Origin: Vibrio splendidus
Lineage (GTDB): Bacteria; Pseudomonadota; Gammaproteobacteria; Enterobacterales; Vibrionaceae
Direction: 5' to 3'
DNA: 57,869 nucleotides
NCBI RefSeq assembly: GCF_002873455.1
Contig: NZ_MCUN01000053.1
Coordinates: 1 to 57,869, forward strand
The translations under genes and the position numbers were made by a program. Positions 27,502 to 34,902 of this stretch are shown one piece after another (position 1 is the first letter of the stretch; each line of letters opens with the position of its first letter). A model generated the notes under the pieces. The model saw only the letters and a program-made list of their open reading frames with translations, ran no database searches and was not told the origin of the DNA.

Positions 27502-27522
27502 TAAACCATTGCTGTTATACAA

Positions 27523-27577
27523 GGGGCTTTTGGTATTTGGAGTGTTGAACTTATCATGATCCAAAAGCTCTTTTTGT
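27523..27577 (+). terminator. Possible attenuating hairpin upstream of arsJ
   Basis: An 8-bp stem, GCTTTTGG (27526-27533) with CCAAAAGC (27561-27568), has a 27-base loop and is followed by CTCTTTTTG. The long loop makes it a weak intrinsic terminator at best. It would lower arsJ expression relative to the upstream genes. Confidence 0.45.
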
Positions 27578-27598
27578 TTAGATTGCAGAGATAGCATT

Positions 27599-28819
27599 AT
27601 GTTTTCAAATCTAAGTAAGAGCGTTCGCCAATACATGTTGGTGACTTTCAACTACTGGAACTTCACTATTACTGATGGTGCACTTCGCATGCTGGTGGTT
27701 TTGTATTTTTACGACCTTGGCTACAGTTCTCTAGAAATTGCCTCACTGTTCTTGTTCTATGAATTCTTTGGTGTGGTGACCAACCTAATCGGTGGCTGGT
27801 TAGGGGCGCGTCTTGGCCTCAATAAGACCATGAACATCGGGTTAGGGATGCAAGTCGTTGCTTTGGGTATGCTCGCGGTGCCATCAGCCATGTTGACCAT
27901 TCCTTGGGTAATGACGGCGCAGGCTTTGTCTGGTATCGCTAAAGACCTCAATAAGATGAGTGCCAAGAGCTCGATTAAGACACTGGTACCTGATGAACAG
28001 CAGAGTGCACTTTATAAGTGGATTGCGATTCTGACCGGATCTAAGAATGCGCTTAAAGGCGCAGGGTTCTTTATTGGTGGTTTGTTGCTTTCAACCATTG
28101 GTTTCCAATATGCAGTGCTTGCGATGGCTGCTGTGCTGACATTGGTGTTCATTGGCAGCTTGGTGAGCTTAGAAGCGGACATGGGTAAAGCGAAAACCAA
28201 GCCCAAGTTTAAGCAGATTTTCTCTAAATCTGAATCCATCAATATCTTGTCTGCAGCTCGTATGTTCCTATTCGGTGCCCGTGACGTGTGGTTTGTGATT
28301 GCTTTGCCGATTTACCTCGGCAGTGTGTTTGGTTGGGACCACTCATGGGTAGGTGGCTTCTTAGCGGTTTGGACCATCGCTTATGGCTTTGTACAGGGCA
28401 TCGCACCTAAGATTACTGGTAAAGCTCAAGGCAAGGTGCCAGATGGGCATGCGGCGCTATTATGGGCGGGTGCATTGGCTATTGTGACTGCCGGTATTGC
28501 CTATGCGGTGCAAATTGGCTGGCAACCCGAGTTAGTTATCATCGGTGGCTTGATGGTGTTTGGTGCCATCTTTGCGGTGAACTCATCACTTCACTCATAT
28601 TTGATTGTGAGTTATGCGAAAGGCGATGGCGTTTCTCTTGATGTCGGTTTCTATTATATGGCAAACGCAATGGGCCGTTTGATTGGCACTATTTTGTCAG
28701 GGTTGGTATTCCAAATGGCCGGTTTGTCTGCGTGTCTGTGGGTATCTTTTGCGTTCTTAGCGATAACGACGGTGATCTCTCTGCGTTTACCTAAAGTGCC
28801 GCAAATCTCAGCAGCATGA
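27599..28819 (+). CDS. arsJ: Organoarsenical efflux MFS transporter ArsJ
   Basis: This is a 406-residue major-facilitator protein with about 11-12 transmembrane segments. The ArsJ-specific block SGIAKDLNKMSAKSSIK near residues 113-129 is present. ArsJ exports 1-arseno-3-phosphoglycerate made by the co-encoded GAPDH and thereby confers arsenate resistance. It is the last gene of the operon. No arsC, arsB or acr3 is present in this window. Confidence 0.93.
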   Translation: MFSNLSKSVRQYMLVTFNYWNFTITDGALRMLVVLYFYDLGYSSLEIASLFLFYEFFGVVTNLIGGWLGARLGLNKTMNIGLGMQVVALGMLAVPSAMLTIPWVMTAQALSGIAKDLNKMSAKSSIKTLVPDEQQSALYKWIAILTGSKNALKGAGFFIGGLLLSTIGFQYAVLAMAAVLTLVFIGSLVSLEADMGKAKTKPKFKQIFSKSESINILSAARMFLFGARDVWFVIALPIYLGSVFGWDHSWVGGFLAVWTIAYGFVQGIAPKITGKAQGKVPDGHAALLWAGALAIVTAGIAYAVQIGWQPELVIIGGLMVFGAIFAVNSSLHSYLIVSYAKGDGVSLDVGFYYMANAMGRLIGTILSGLVFQMAGLSACLWVSFAFLAITTVISLRLPKVPQISAA

Positions 28820-28912
28820 GCTTCAACCGCATGAGCCTCATTTGTAAGAGTGAAAGTCGCATAAGCTTTAGCCGCACGAGCTAAATTAGCGATAAGCCTC
28901 TCCTTTAACACT

Positions 28913-28947
28913 AAGCTGACTTGGTATTTATTCCGGTCAGCTTTTTT
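28913..28947 (+). terminator. Terminator downstream of arsJ
   Basis: The stem AAGCTGAC with GTCAGCTT has a 15-base loop and is followed by TTTTTT. It lies about 95 bases after the arsJ stop. The DNA between carries imperfect direct repeats of GCATGAGCTTCAACC-like sequence. Confidence 0.75.
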
Positions 28948-28988
28948 ATTGCTATAGTAGAATGATTGAATATTAATCAGGCATTTAC

Positions 28989-30002
28989 ATGAAGCAGCGA
29001 ATTCTCTTTTTTGATTTAGCACGATGTGTCGCGGCCATAGCAGTTATCGCGATTCATGTTTTGGCGCCTTATCGGAATGAATTAGGCACCATTCCTTTCG
29101 GTGAGTGGCTTACTGCCATTACGGTGAACGGTTTCAGTCGTTGGGCGGTGCCGGTGTTCATCTTGATTACTGGCGCACTGATGCTCAGTGATCAGCGCCC
29201 GTTTGACGCTAAATACTACCTCAAGCGTCGTCTGGGCAAGGTACTGATACCTTTCATTGTCTGGTCGCTTTTCTATACCTATCTGTCGGGTTGGTCGGCA
29301 ATGGGCTTTGATGCCGACGTCAGTTGGGACGTGTTGCTCAATAGCTACCATCATTATACCTACTACCATCTTGGTTTCTTCTATTACTTCATCCCACTCT
29401 ACTTTGTGATTCCTTTCTTACAGATCATGGTGAGAAAGTACGGTGATAAATCTGTCTATGCATTTACAGCTGTATGGTTGTTCACAACGTTATTGTTCTT
29501 GTTGAAAATCGATGGGCCTTGGAGCCATGAATTGTGGTTGTACACCGGGTACTTACCGTTGGGTTACCTGCTGTATAAGATTGTTCCACTTAACAAGCTG
29601 ACAGTTGGCGTGAGTGTGTTACTTGGTGGGCTAGCGTTACTAACCACTGTTTATATGGTGGTTGATGCAAGTTTGGTAGCAGAAAAGTACACAGTAGGAC
29701 GTTGGTTATCTTACAAGACGTTGAATACCGTATTAGCGGCGAGCATGGTGTTCATGCTGTGCCGTTATTATGGTGAAGGGTTGTCTGAGAAGAGCAATCA
29801 AGTGGTTGGTTTTATCAGTAAACACAGCTTAGGTATTTATCTGCTGCACCCGATTTTTTTATGGCCAATGAAAGAGTTCGGTTGGTATCAAGGACACCCT
29901 GCTTGGGTTATTCCATTATGGATCGTGATCAGTGGAGCTGGCGCGTTATGGATGAGCTGGTTGGTCTCTAAATCAGAGAAAACACGTTGGTTACTGCCTT
30001 AG
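28989..30002 (+). CDS. Acyltransferase family 3 membrane protein
   Basis: This is a 337-residue integral membrane protein with about ten transmembrane segments. The N-terminal FFDLARCVAAIAVIAIHVLAP carries the Arg and His that mark acyltransferase-3 (WecH/YiaH, OafA type) enzymes. These O-acylate surface or lipid-linked sugars in the inner membrane. There is no adjacent polysaccharide gene to show the acceptor. The gene stands alone between the ars operon terminator and yhhM. Confidence 0.85.
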   Translation: MKQRILFFDLARCVAAIAVIAIHVLAPYRNELGTIPFGEWLTAITVNGFSRWAVPVFILITGALMLSDQRPFDAKYYLKRRLGKVLIPFIVWSLFYTYLSGWSAMGFDADVSWDVLLNSYHHYTYYHLGFFYYFIPLYFVIPFLQIMVRKYGDKSVYAFTAVWLFTTLLFLLKIDGPWSHELWLYTGYLPLGYLLYKIVPLNKLTVGVSVLLGGLALLTTVYMVVDASLVAEKYTVGRWLSYKTLNTVLAASMVFMLCRYYGEGLSEKSNQVVGFISKHSLGIYLLHPIFLWPMKEFGWYQGHPAWVIPLWIVISGAGALWMSWLVSKSEKTRWLLP

Positions 30003-30052
30003 CGATTGGAGCTAAGGCTTTTACTGGTGGTTTGTTAAGAGGAGGCGAACGT

Positions 30053-30382
30053 TTAGCGTTTCAATGCAAAGTGTAAGAACTTTTCGCCTTGGTAGGTTAA
30101 GGTTCCTTTGTCGCCAGGATTCAGGGCGTGGAAGTAGTGGATACCAACTTGGAATTCTCGTTTTGGACCAACGACACCGCGTTGAACGTAAATCCAGTAT
30201 TCTTGATCTTCTTGGCCTGGTTCTGCGTCAGGAAGGTCGATGGATTGTTTGTCTAATACCGTGACGTTCACTTTCTTTTCTGGCGCATTTTCACCTTGCG
30301 AGTGCTTTCGATAGAAACCAATAAATACCCAAGCCGCTAGACCGGCGAGTGCAAAAATGGCAAAAAAGAGTGAATTAGGCAT
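30053..30382 (-). CDS. yhhM: DUF2500 membrane protein YhhM
   Basis: This is a 109-residue protein with one N-terminal transmembrane segment (about 3-21) and a small soluble domain with FHALNPGDKGTLTYQGEKFL, the conserved end of DUF2500/YhhM. GGAGG precedes the start at a good distance. E. coli keeps yhhM next to yhhL and yhhN; here these genes are separated. Its function is unknown. Confidence 0.85.
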   Translation of the reverse strand: MPNSLFFAIFALAGLAAWVFIGFYRKHSQGENAPEKKVNVTVLDKQSIDLPDAEPGQEDQEYWIYVQRGVVGPKREFQVGIHYFHALNPGDKGTLTYQGEKFLHFALKR

Positions 30383-30626
30383 ATAACCTCCATGTAGTCG
30401 TGATGGTTATTCTAGTCTTTCGAGCAATAGGGATATGTGTTTAAAGCCGTTATTCGTGAACTGTTGTAAGCCAAGCTGATTATTTTTCGGCAGACATCAC
30501 ATTTAATGACTGGTTTGGGATAAAGCATTGTTATTTATTGTCTCTTTCTCTCGTAAATAACAGTGATTTTGTATAAGAATAAGGAAATGCTCGACTAGAA
30601 TTATAGTGTGGAGTGGGAGGGCTAAG

Positions 30627-31001
30627 ATGACCGATATTGAAAAAGTGGTGACAAGAACTCGCAATATAGAGAAGTTATTGAGGCTTCAATATCATGCCGA
30701 AGGCGAAGGATTGCATGAGCTTGTAACAAGCTGTGAAGAAAGACTACCACACGATATGGTGAGCAAGCTGCGTTATATAGCAACGTGTCGTAATAAGGTA
30801 GTCAATGAACATGAGGCTAAGTTGGAAGACCAACATAAGTTCATCATGATGTGTAACGACTGTGAGAAGGAGCTGACTCCACGTAGTGGTCGTTTTATCT
30901 GGCGAGTTGCGATCTTACTGATGATGGCAATGACTTTAGCTGCCGCGGGTTTCTATTATGCAAACTGGGATGTGCTAACACTGCATCTGTTTTCGAAGTG
31001 A
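30627..31001 (+). CDS. Small membrane-anchored protein of unknown function
   Basis: The product has 124 residues from the ATG at 30627, which has GGGAGG six bases upstream; a GTG at 30606 is also in frame. The N-terminal 90 residues are soluble and helical and include RNKVVNEHEAKLED and a CNDC pair. One transmembrane segment near residues 92-113 precedes a short tail, so it is probably tail-anchored. The helical part recalls the C-terminal piece of DUF4145-like domains, but I do not recognise the family with certainty. Confidence 0.75.
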   Translation: MTDIEKVVTRTRNIEKLLRLQYHAEGEGLHELVTSCEERLPHDMVSKLRYIATCRNKVVNEHEAKLEDQHKFIMMCNDCEKELTPRSGRFIWRVAILLMMAMTLAAAGFYYANWDVLTLHLFSK

Positions 31002-31013
31002 AAAAATTGAACA

Positions 31014-31047
31014 AAAAAAAAGGACGCTCATGGCGTCCCTTTTTTTA
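31014..31047. terminator. Bidirectional terminator
   Basis: The stem GGACGC with GCGTCC has a TCAT-type loop, flanked by eight or more A on the left and seven T on the right. It can end both the rightward 30627-31001 gene and the leftward small ORF at 31060-31140. Confidence 0.88.
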
Positions 31048-31059
31048 TCTGTAACTTGC

Positions 31060-31140
31060 TTAGTACATCATCGGTAGTGTCATTAGACCTACAACTACCG
31101 CGATCATTACAAGTCCTTGTCTTTGCGAAGATGAAATCAT
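31060..31140 (-). CDS. 26-residue putative small membrane protein
   Basis: A short minus-strand ORF starts at the ATG at 31140 (MISSSQRQGL...) and continues as a hydrophobic stretch, VMIAVVVGLMTLPMMY, to a TAA. A clear Shine-Dalgarno AGGAG (31148-31152) lies seven bases upstream and a terminator follows the stop within 15 bases. Those two signals make translation likely. It would be a single-span membrane peptide. No known family is recognised. Its transcript would start in the G-poor region to its right. Confidence 0.65.
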   Translation of the reverse strand: MISSSQRQGLVMIAVVVGLMTLPMMY

Positions 31141-31929
31141 AACACTACTCCTAAATTTGGTTGTCTCTCGCTATGTTTTAAACAATAGCACTACTTATGG
31201 CTTTAGATCAAGAATTACTTTCGAAAGCTTTAAAAGTAGTAGAAAACTATGAGTTTTTGGCTTGTTTGGCTGTATTTAACTGTGTCTTATGGTGTGTTCT
31301 TATTTTGTTCGTTGTGATTCATGTTTGTTCTTATTTTATTTAAGTTGTTGTTTTATAATGGTTGTTTTGTGTGATTTATATTGTTAAAGGTTGTTAAACT
31401 GTATTAATGGGGGTTGGTGGTTTCTGACTTTGATTTGGTTCTGTTTTTTATTTTTCGGCTTGGTTTTTGTGGCGATTTTTACAGAGAGCTTGAGAAAAAC
31501 TGACAAAGTTGGGTTTTAAGAAATCAATCTACTTACTTTATAAGTCTAGAGCGATATCGTGTTTTTATTTTCCAGTAAACTCTAGGTTTGTTTATTTAAG
31601 TTATTGTTAATATTGGTTTTAGTTGAAGTATTTTTAACTTTATAAGTGTGATATTTTACGATATATGGGGTTTTCATAAGGATTCTATAGGTTAGAAGTG
31701 ACCAAAATTCAAGTCAGGGCGCTCTAATGCCAGTTTAAATAAGTTTTACGATGAATCACTCTAGTTTTAAAAGAATAGCCATAATCGCCATGGTAATTGT
31801 TACGACTTCAATCTAAAGAGACTCTTTTTAGTGGAAGCGTAATCAAGATCCAATTTTGAGGGGCTGAGGCTTTACATCAACACTCGTGTGCCTAGACTGA
31901 CGACGATTTAAAGCAATAGGGCAAATGGT
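31141..31929. other. Strand-skewed AT-rich intergenic region
   Basis: About 790 bp without a supported gene. Between about 31250 and 31500 the plus strand is rich in T and G and very poor in C, so a minus-strand RNA would be rich in C and A and poor in G, as in Rho-loading (rut) sequences. A 21-codon hydrophobic ORF at 31751-31816 (MNHSSFKR, then IAIIAMVIVTTSI) has no ribosome site and is only a possibility. No repeat or structured RNA was recognised. Confidence 0.5.
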
Positions 31930-32550
31930 ATGTGGAGTTGGTTGGCGGTTTCCTTATCTGGTATCGGAGCAATAGCAGGAACGAAACATGGACATATCGG
32001 GCAGGCCTTGTCGTATAAGGTATTTACCTTTGTATTATTAGCGACCATTGCTTTAACTCAATCTGTAGTTGCGGACTTTACCTATTGGATAGTCGCTGGG
32101 TTGACGATCTCTGCGATCGCAGATGTCCTTCATACGGTTACTCAGAAACGCCTTTTGCATTTTGTTTGCTTCCTATTGGCTCAGCTCTGTTACAGCAAAG
32201 CATTTTGGTTACAACTATCAGGAGAAATGGTCTGGTGGTTGTTTGCACTTCTATTAGCGGCTTGTATCGTTGCTTTCTTCTTATTACTGCCTCGCTTAGA
32301 CAAGCTCGTCTTTCCTGTGGTTATCATGGGTATCGTGCTTATTCAGCTTGCATGGGCTTCTGGTGAGGTCTGGTTGCTTGATCCTCAACTGTCGCATGCG
32401 GTGGGTTTTTCTGGTTGTGCCGTGTTGCTGCTTTCGGCATTGGCGTACGCTTTGAATTGCTATCGTAGCCCAATTAAGGGTGCCTACTTTTGGGTGACTG
32501 GCAGTTACTTTCTGGCGCACGCTCTCATTGTTGCTTCCCTTACCATTTAG
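31930..32550 (+). CDS. yhhN: YhhN family membrane protein (lysoplasmalogenase-like)
   Basis: This is a 206-residue protein with about eight transmembrane segments, of the YhhN/TMEM86 family. Animal members hydrolyse lysoplasmalogen; the bacterial substrate is not settled. The conserved GLTISAIADVLH block and a second polar intramembrane patch are seen. In E. coli yhhN follows yhhM, but here they are divided by the 30.6-31.9 kb stretch and lie on opposite strands. Confidence 0.85.
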   Translation: MWSWLAVSLSGIGAIAGTKHGHIGQALSYKVFTFVLLATIALTQSVVADFTYWIVAGLTISAIADVLHTVTQKRLLHFVCFLLAQLCYSKAFWLQLSGEMVWWLFALLLAACIVAFFLLLPRLDKLVFPVVIMGIVLIQLAWASGEVWLLDPQLSHAVGFSGCAVLLLSALAYALNCYRSPIKGAYFWVTGSYFLAHALIVASLTI

Positions 32551-32640
32551 GGTAGAGCTATCTTAATTCTGAGCTACATCAAGGCAGCTAAGATGAAAGT
32601 AGGTACTCTACGTCTACTTCATTAAACATGAGATAGAGTT

Positions 32641-32877
32641 ATGACTACCGAAATTCATGCACACAACGTTTTAAACCTACTGAGTGAAAAGCCACTGACT
32701 CGTGAAGAGTTGACGCAAGAGCTCGATCAAACATATGGCGCAGAAGCTCGCTTCCATACGTGTAAGCTAAATGGTCTGGATTTGGATGACCTGCTGAAAT
32801 TTTTCCTGAAGATGGAAAAGGTCGTGGTTGTTGATGATAAACTTTGCACCAATCGCGAACGCGTGTGTAACCACTAA
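32641..32877 (+). CDS. yecH: YecH family protein (DUF2492)
   Basis: This is a 78-residue soluble protein. IHAHNVLNLL at the N-terminus, ARFHTCKLNGLDLDDLLKF in the middle and the C-terminal VCNH match E. coli YecH. His and Cys residues (HAH, HTC, VCNH) could bind a metal, which is how the family is usually labelled, but no function is established. Confidence 0.88.
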   Translation: MTTEIHAHNVLNLLSEKPLTREELTQELDQTYGAEARFHTCKLNGLDLDDLLKFFLKMEKVVVVDDKLCTNRERVCNH

Positions 32878-33096
32878 TCTCGAGTAACAATTGGTTTTTT
32901 GAGCCCTTTGACTTTTATATAAGAAGAGTGGATGCGATGCTTTTCGGCTCCACTCTTTAAATTATCTCTTCTAGCTTTCTATCTGCTCTCGCAAAATTCC
33001 CTTTTAATTACGTAAATTAATCCTTTTATTACTGCGTTCGAAAATCAATGTTGAGGCTGCTATACTCCGCGCACTTACGCTTTTCGAGACAAACTT

Positions 33097-33681
33097 ATGG
33101 AAATTTTATCTGCAGCAACCATGCTGTTTCTTATTATGGATCCGCTTGGTAACTTACCAATCGTGCTTTCTATCCTTAAGCATATTGATCCGAAACGTCG
33201 CCGTATTGTTCTTGTTCGTGAACTGATGTTTGCACTGATTATCCTGCTGTTGTTCTTGTTCGCTGGCCAAAGCATTATGAACTTCCTGCACGTGCAGCCT
33301 GAAACGTTGAGTATTTCTGGCGGTATTATTCTGTTCATCATCGCAATTAAGATGATTTTCCCAAGTGCAGGCAGTATTACTGGCCTAGCGGCGGGTGAAG
33401 AGCCGTTTATCGTGCCGATGGCTATTCCGATGATTGCAGGCCCGTCGGTGATTGCTGCACTGATTTTGCTGTCGACACAGCACCCTGACAACATGTTAGA
33501 GCTTTCAGCCGCGGTGATGCTGGCTTGGGGCGCTACCTTCTTTATTCTGATGTTTAATGGTTTCTTCCTGCGAGTGCTGGGTGAGCGAGGCCTTAAAGCC
33601 ATCGAACGCTTGATGGGCTTGTTGCTGGTTATGTTGTCGACGCAAATGTTCCTAGATGGTGTGAAAGGCTACATTGGTTAA
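33097..33681 (+). CDS. yhgN: MarC family membrane protein YhgN
   Basis: This is a 194-residue inner-membrane protein with six transmembrane segments. MDPLGNLPIVLSIL near residue 13, AGEEPFIVPMAIPMIAGPS near residue 103 and RLMGLLLVMLSTQMFLDG close to the C-terminus match YhgN. MarC proteins were once linked to antibiotic resistance, later disproved for E. coli marC; the transport role is unknown. A terminator follows. Confidence 0.93.
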   Translation: MEILSAATMLFLIMDPLGNLPIVLSILKHIDPKRRRIVLVRELMFALIILLLFLFAGQSIMNFLHVQPETLSISGGIILFIIAIKMIFPSAGSITGLAAGEEPFIVPMAIPMIAGPSVIAALILLSTQHPDNMLELSAAVMLAWGATFFILMFNGFFLRVLGERGLKAIERLMGLLLVMLSTQMFLDGVKGYIG

Positions 33682-33694
33682 TATTATCGATGAA

Positions 33695-33727
33695 TAAAAA
33701 AACGCCGCTCAAATGAGCGGCGTTTTT
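33695..33727. terminator. Bidirectional terminator between yhgN and yhhL
   Basis: The stem AAAAACGCCGCTC with GAGCGGCGTTTTT has an AAAT loop and T tracts on both strands. It serves yhgN from the left and rsmD-yhhL from the right. Confidence 0.92.
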
Positions 33728-33792
33728 GTCTTTACTGTTTCTGTCATGATGTTTTCTGTAGCTAAGCGTTTTATATCTGAGCTTAAGCTTGA

Positions 33793-34059
33793 TTACATCA
33801 TGTGTTTGCGTCGGATATCGAGGAGGGCAAAGACTCCGAAAATCAATATTGACCACTTCTCCCAACGTGACATTTCGATCTTATCGCCGAAAGCACCGAT
33901 AAAAATCAGCATCTGCAGGCCGTGCATGAAGAACAAGAATGCTGTCATGATGTAAAGCGCAATCGCAGCATTACCCGGGAATGGGTAGAAAATATTTACG
34001 ATTAAGATAAACCAAACAAAGGCGATGGCTACTTTTGCTAGTGGAAGTAAGAACTTCAT
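33793..34059 (-). CDS. yhhL: DUF1145 membrane protein YhhL
   Basis: This is an 88-residue protein with three probable transmembrane segments. NIFYPFPG near residue 22 and FMHGLQMLIF near residue 44 match E. coli YhhL. AGGAG stands six bases before the start. It lies ten bases after the rsmD stop, so the two are co-transcribed, as in E. coli. Function unknown. Confidence 0.9.
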   Translation of the reverse strand: MKFLLPLAKVAIAFVWFILIVNIFYPFPGNAAIALYIMTAFLFFMHGLQMLIFIGAFGDKIEMSRWEKWSILIFGVFALLDIRRKHMM

Positions 34060-34069
34060 TCAATAACTC

Positions 34070-34672
34070 CTATTCTTCAGTGGTTCGATTAAAAAGTCGG
34101 TAGCTAGACTGGCCAGTGGTCTTATCGCGATGCAATTCCCAGTTCTCTGGCATAGCCTCAAGCTGCAGCTCTTTTTCTGTCTCGACGTAAATGATGGCGT
34201 TGTCTGCCAACCAGCCATTGCTCTCAAGCAGTTGTACAGTTTCTGCAAGTAAGCCTTTACGAAATGGTGGATCAAGGAAAACCATATCGTAAGGAGTACC
34301 AGGCTTCTTAAGGAAAGAGATAGCATCAGTATTCACGACATTGATGTTGTCTGCCTTGAGCTCTTTCGCGTTATCAGAAAGCTGTTTGGCCGCCTTTTGA
34401 TTCATTTCGAGCAGTGTCACCATTTTTGCTTGGCGAGAAGCTGCTTCAAAACCTAGACCGCCAGAACCGGCAAATACATCCAAGCAAGTTGAATGTGGGA
34501 TATCTTGAGCCACCCAGTTAAAGAGTGTTTCTTTGACTCGGTCAATGGTTGGGCGTAATCCCTCTAAATCATGAACAGGTAGCTTTCTACCTCTCCATGA
34601 GCCACTAATAATTCGAACAAAGCCTCCGGATGGCTTTTTTTGTGATGTGTTTTGCTGGCGACGTCTTACCAT
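34070..34672 (-). CDS. rsmD: 16S rRNA (guanine-N2-966) methyltransferase
   Basis: This SAM-dependent methyltransferase of 200 residues modifies G966 of 16S rRNA in the 30S subunit. I chose the ATG at 34672 (MVRRRQQ) because family members begin this way; an in-frame TTG at 34765 would add 31 residues. The block IISGSWRGRKL, the SAM loop DVFAGSGGLGFEA and the catalytic motif FLDPPF are present. It is divergent from ftsY, as in E. coli. Confidence 0.95.
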   Translation of the reverse strand: MVRRRQQNTSQKKPSGGFVRIISGSWRGRKLPVHDLEGLRPTIDRVKETLFNWVAQDIPHSTCLDVFAGSGGLGFEAASRQAKMVTLLEMNQKAAKQLSDNAKELKADNINVVNTDAISFLKKPGTPYDMVFLDPPFRKGLLAETVQLLESNGWLADNAIIYVETEKELQLEAMPENWELHRDKTTGQSSYRLFNRTTEE

Positions 34673-34902
34673 AGATTTTTTGACCGCTAATAAAGTGATA
34701 CTATACCGAGCCCAATTTAAGTGGGTTCGAATATTTAATAAATTTGCAATGACAAAGTGTATCAAGCTAAAAGCAAACTTATCACTGCTTTGTCATTTTT
34801 CTTTACTATTCGTTTGTACAAGCTTGTATTGTATAACAATAGCAAAGAGTCGACGTGTATTAAGTCAATACAGCTAATTAGTAAATCTAGGAAACTCCTC
34901 TG

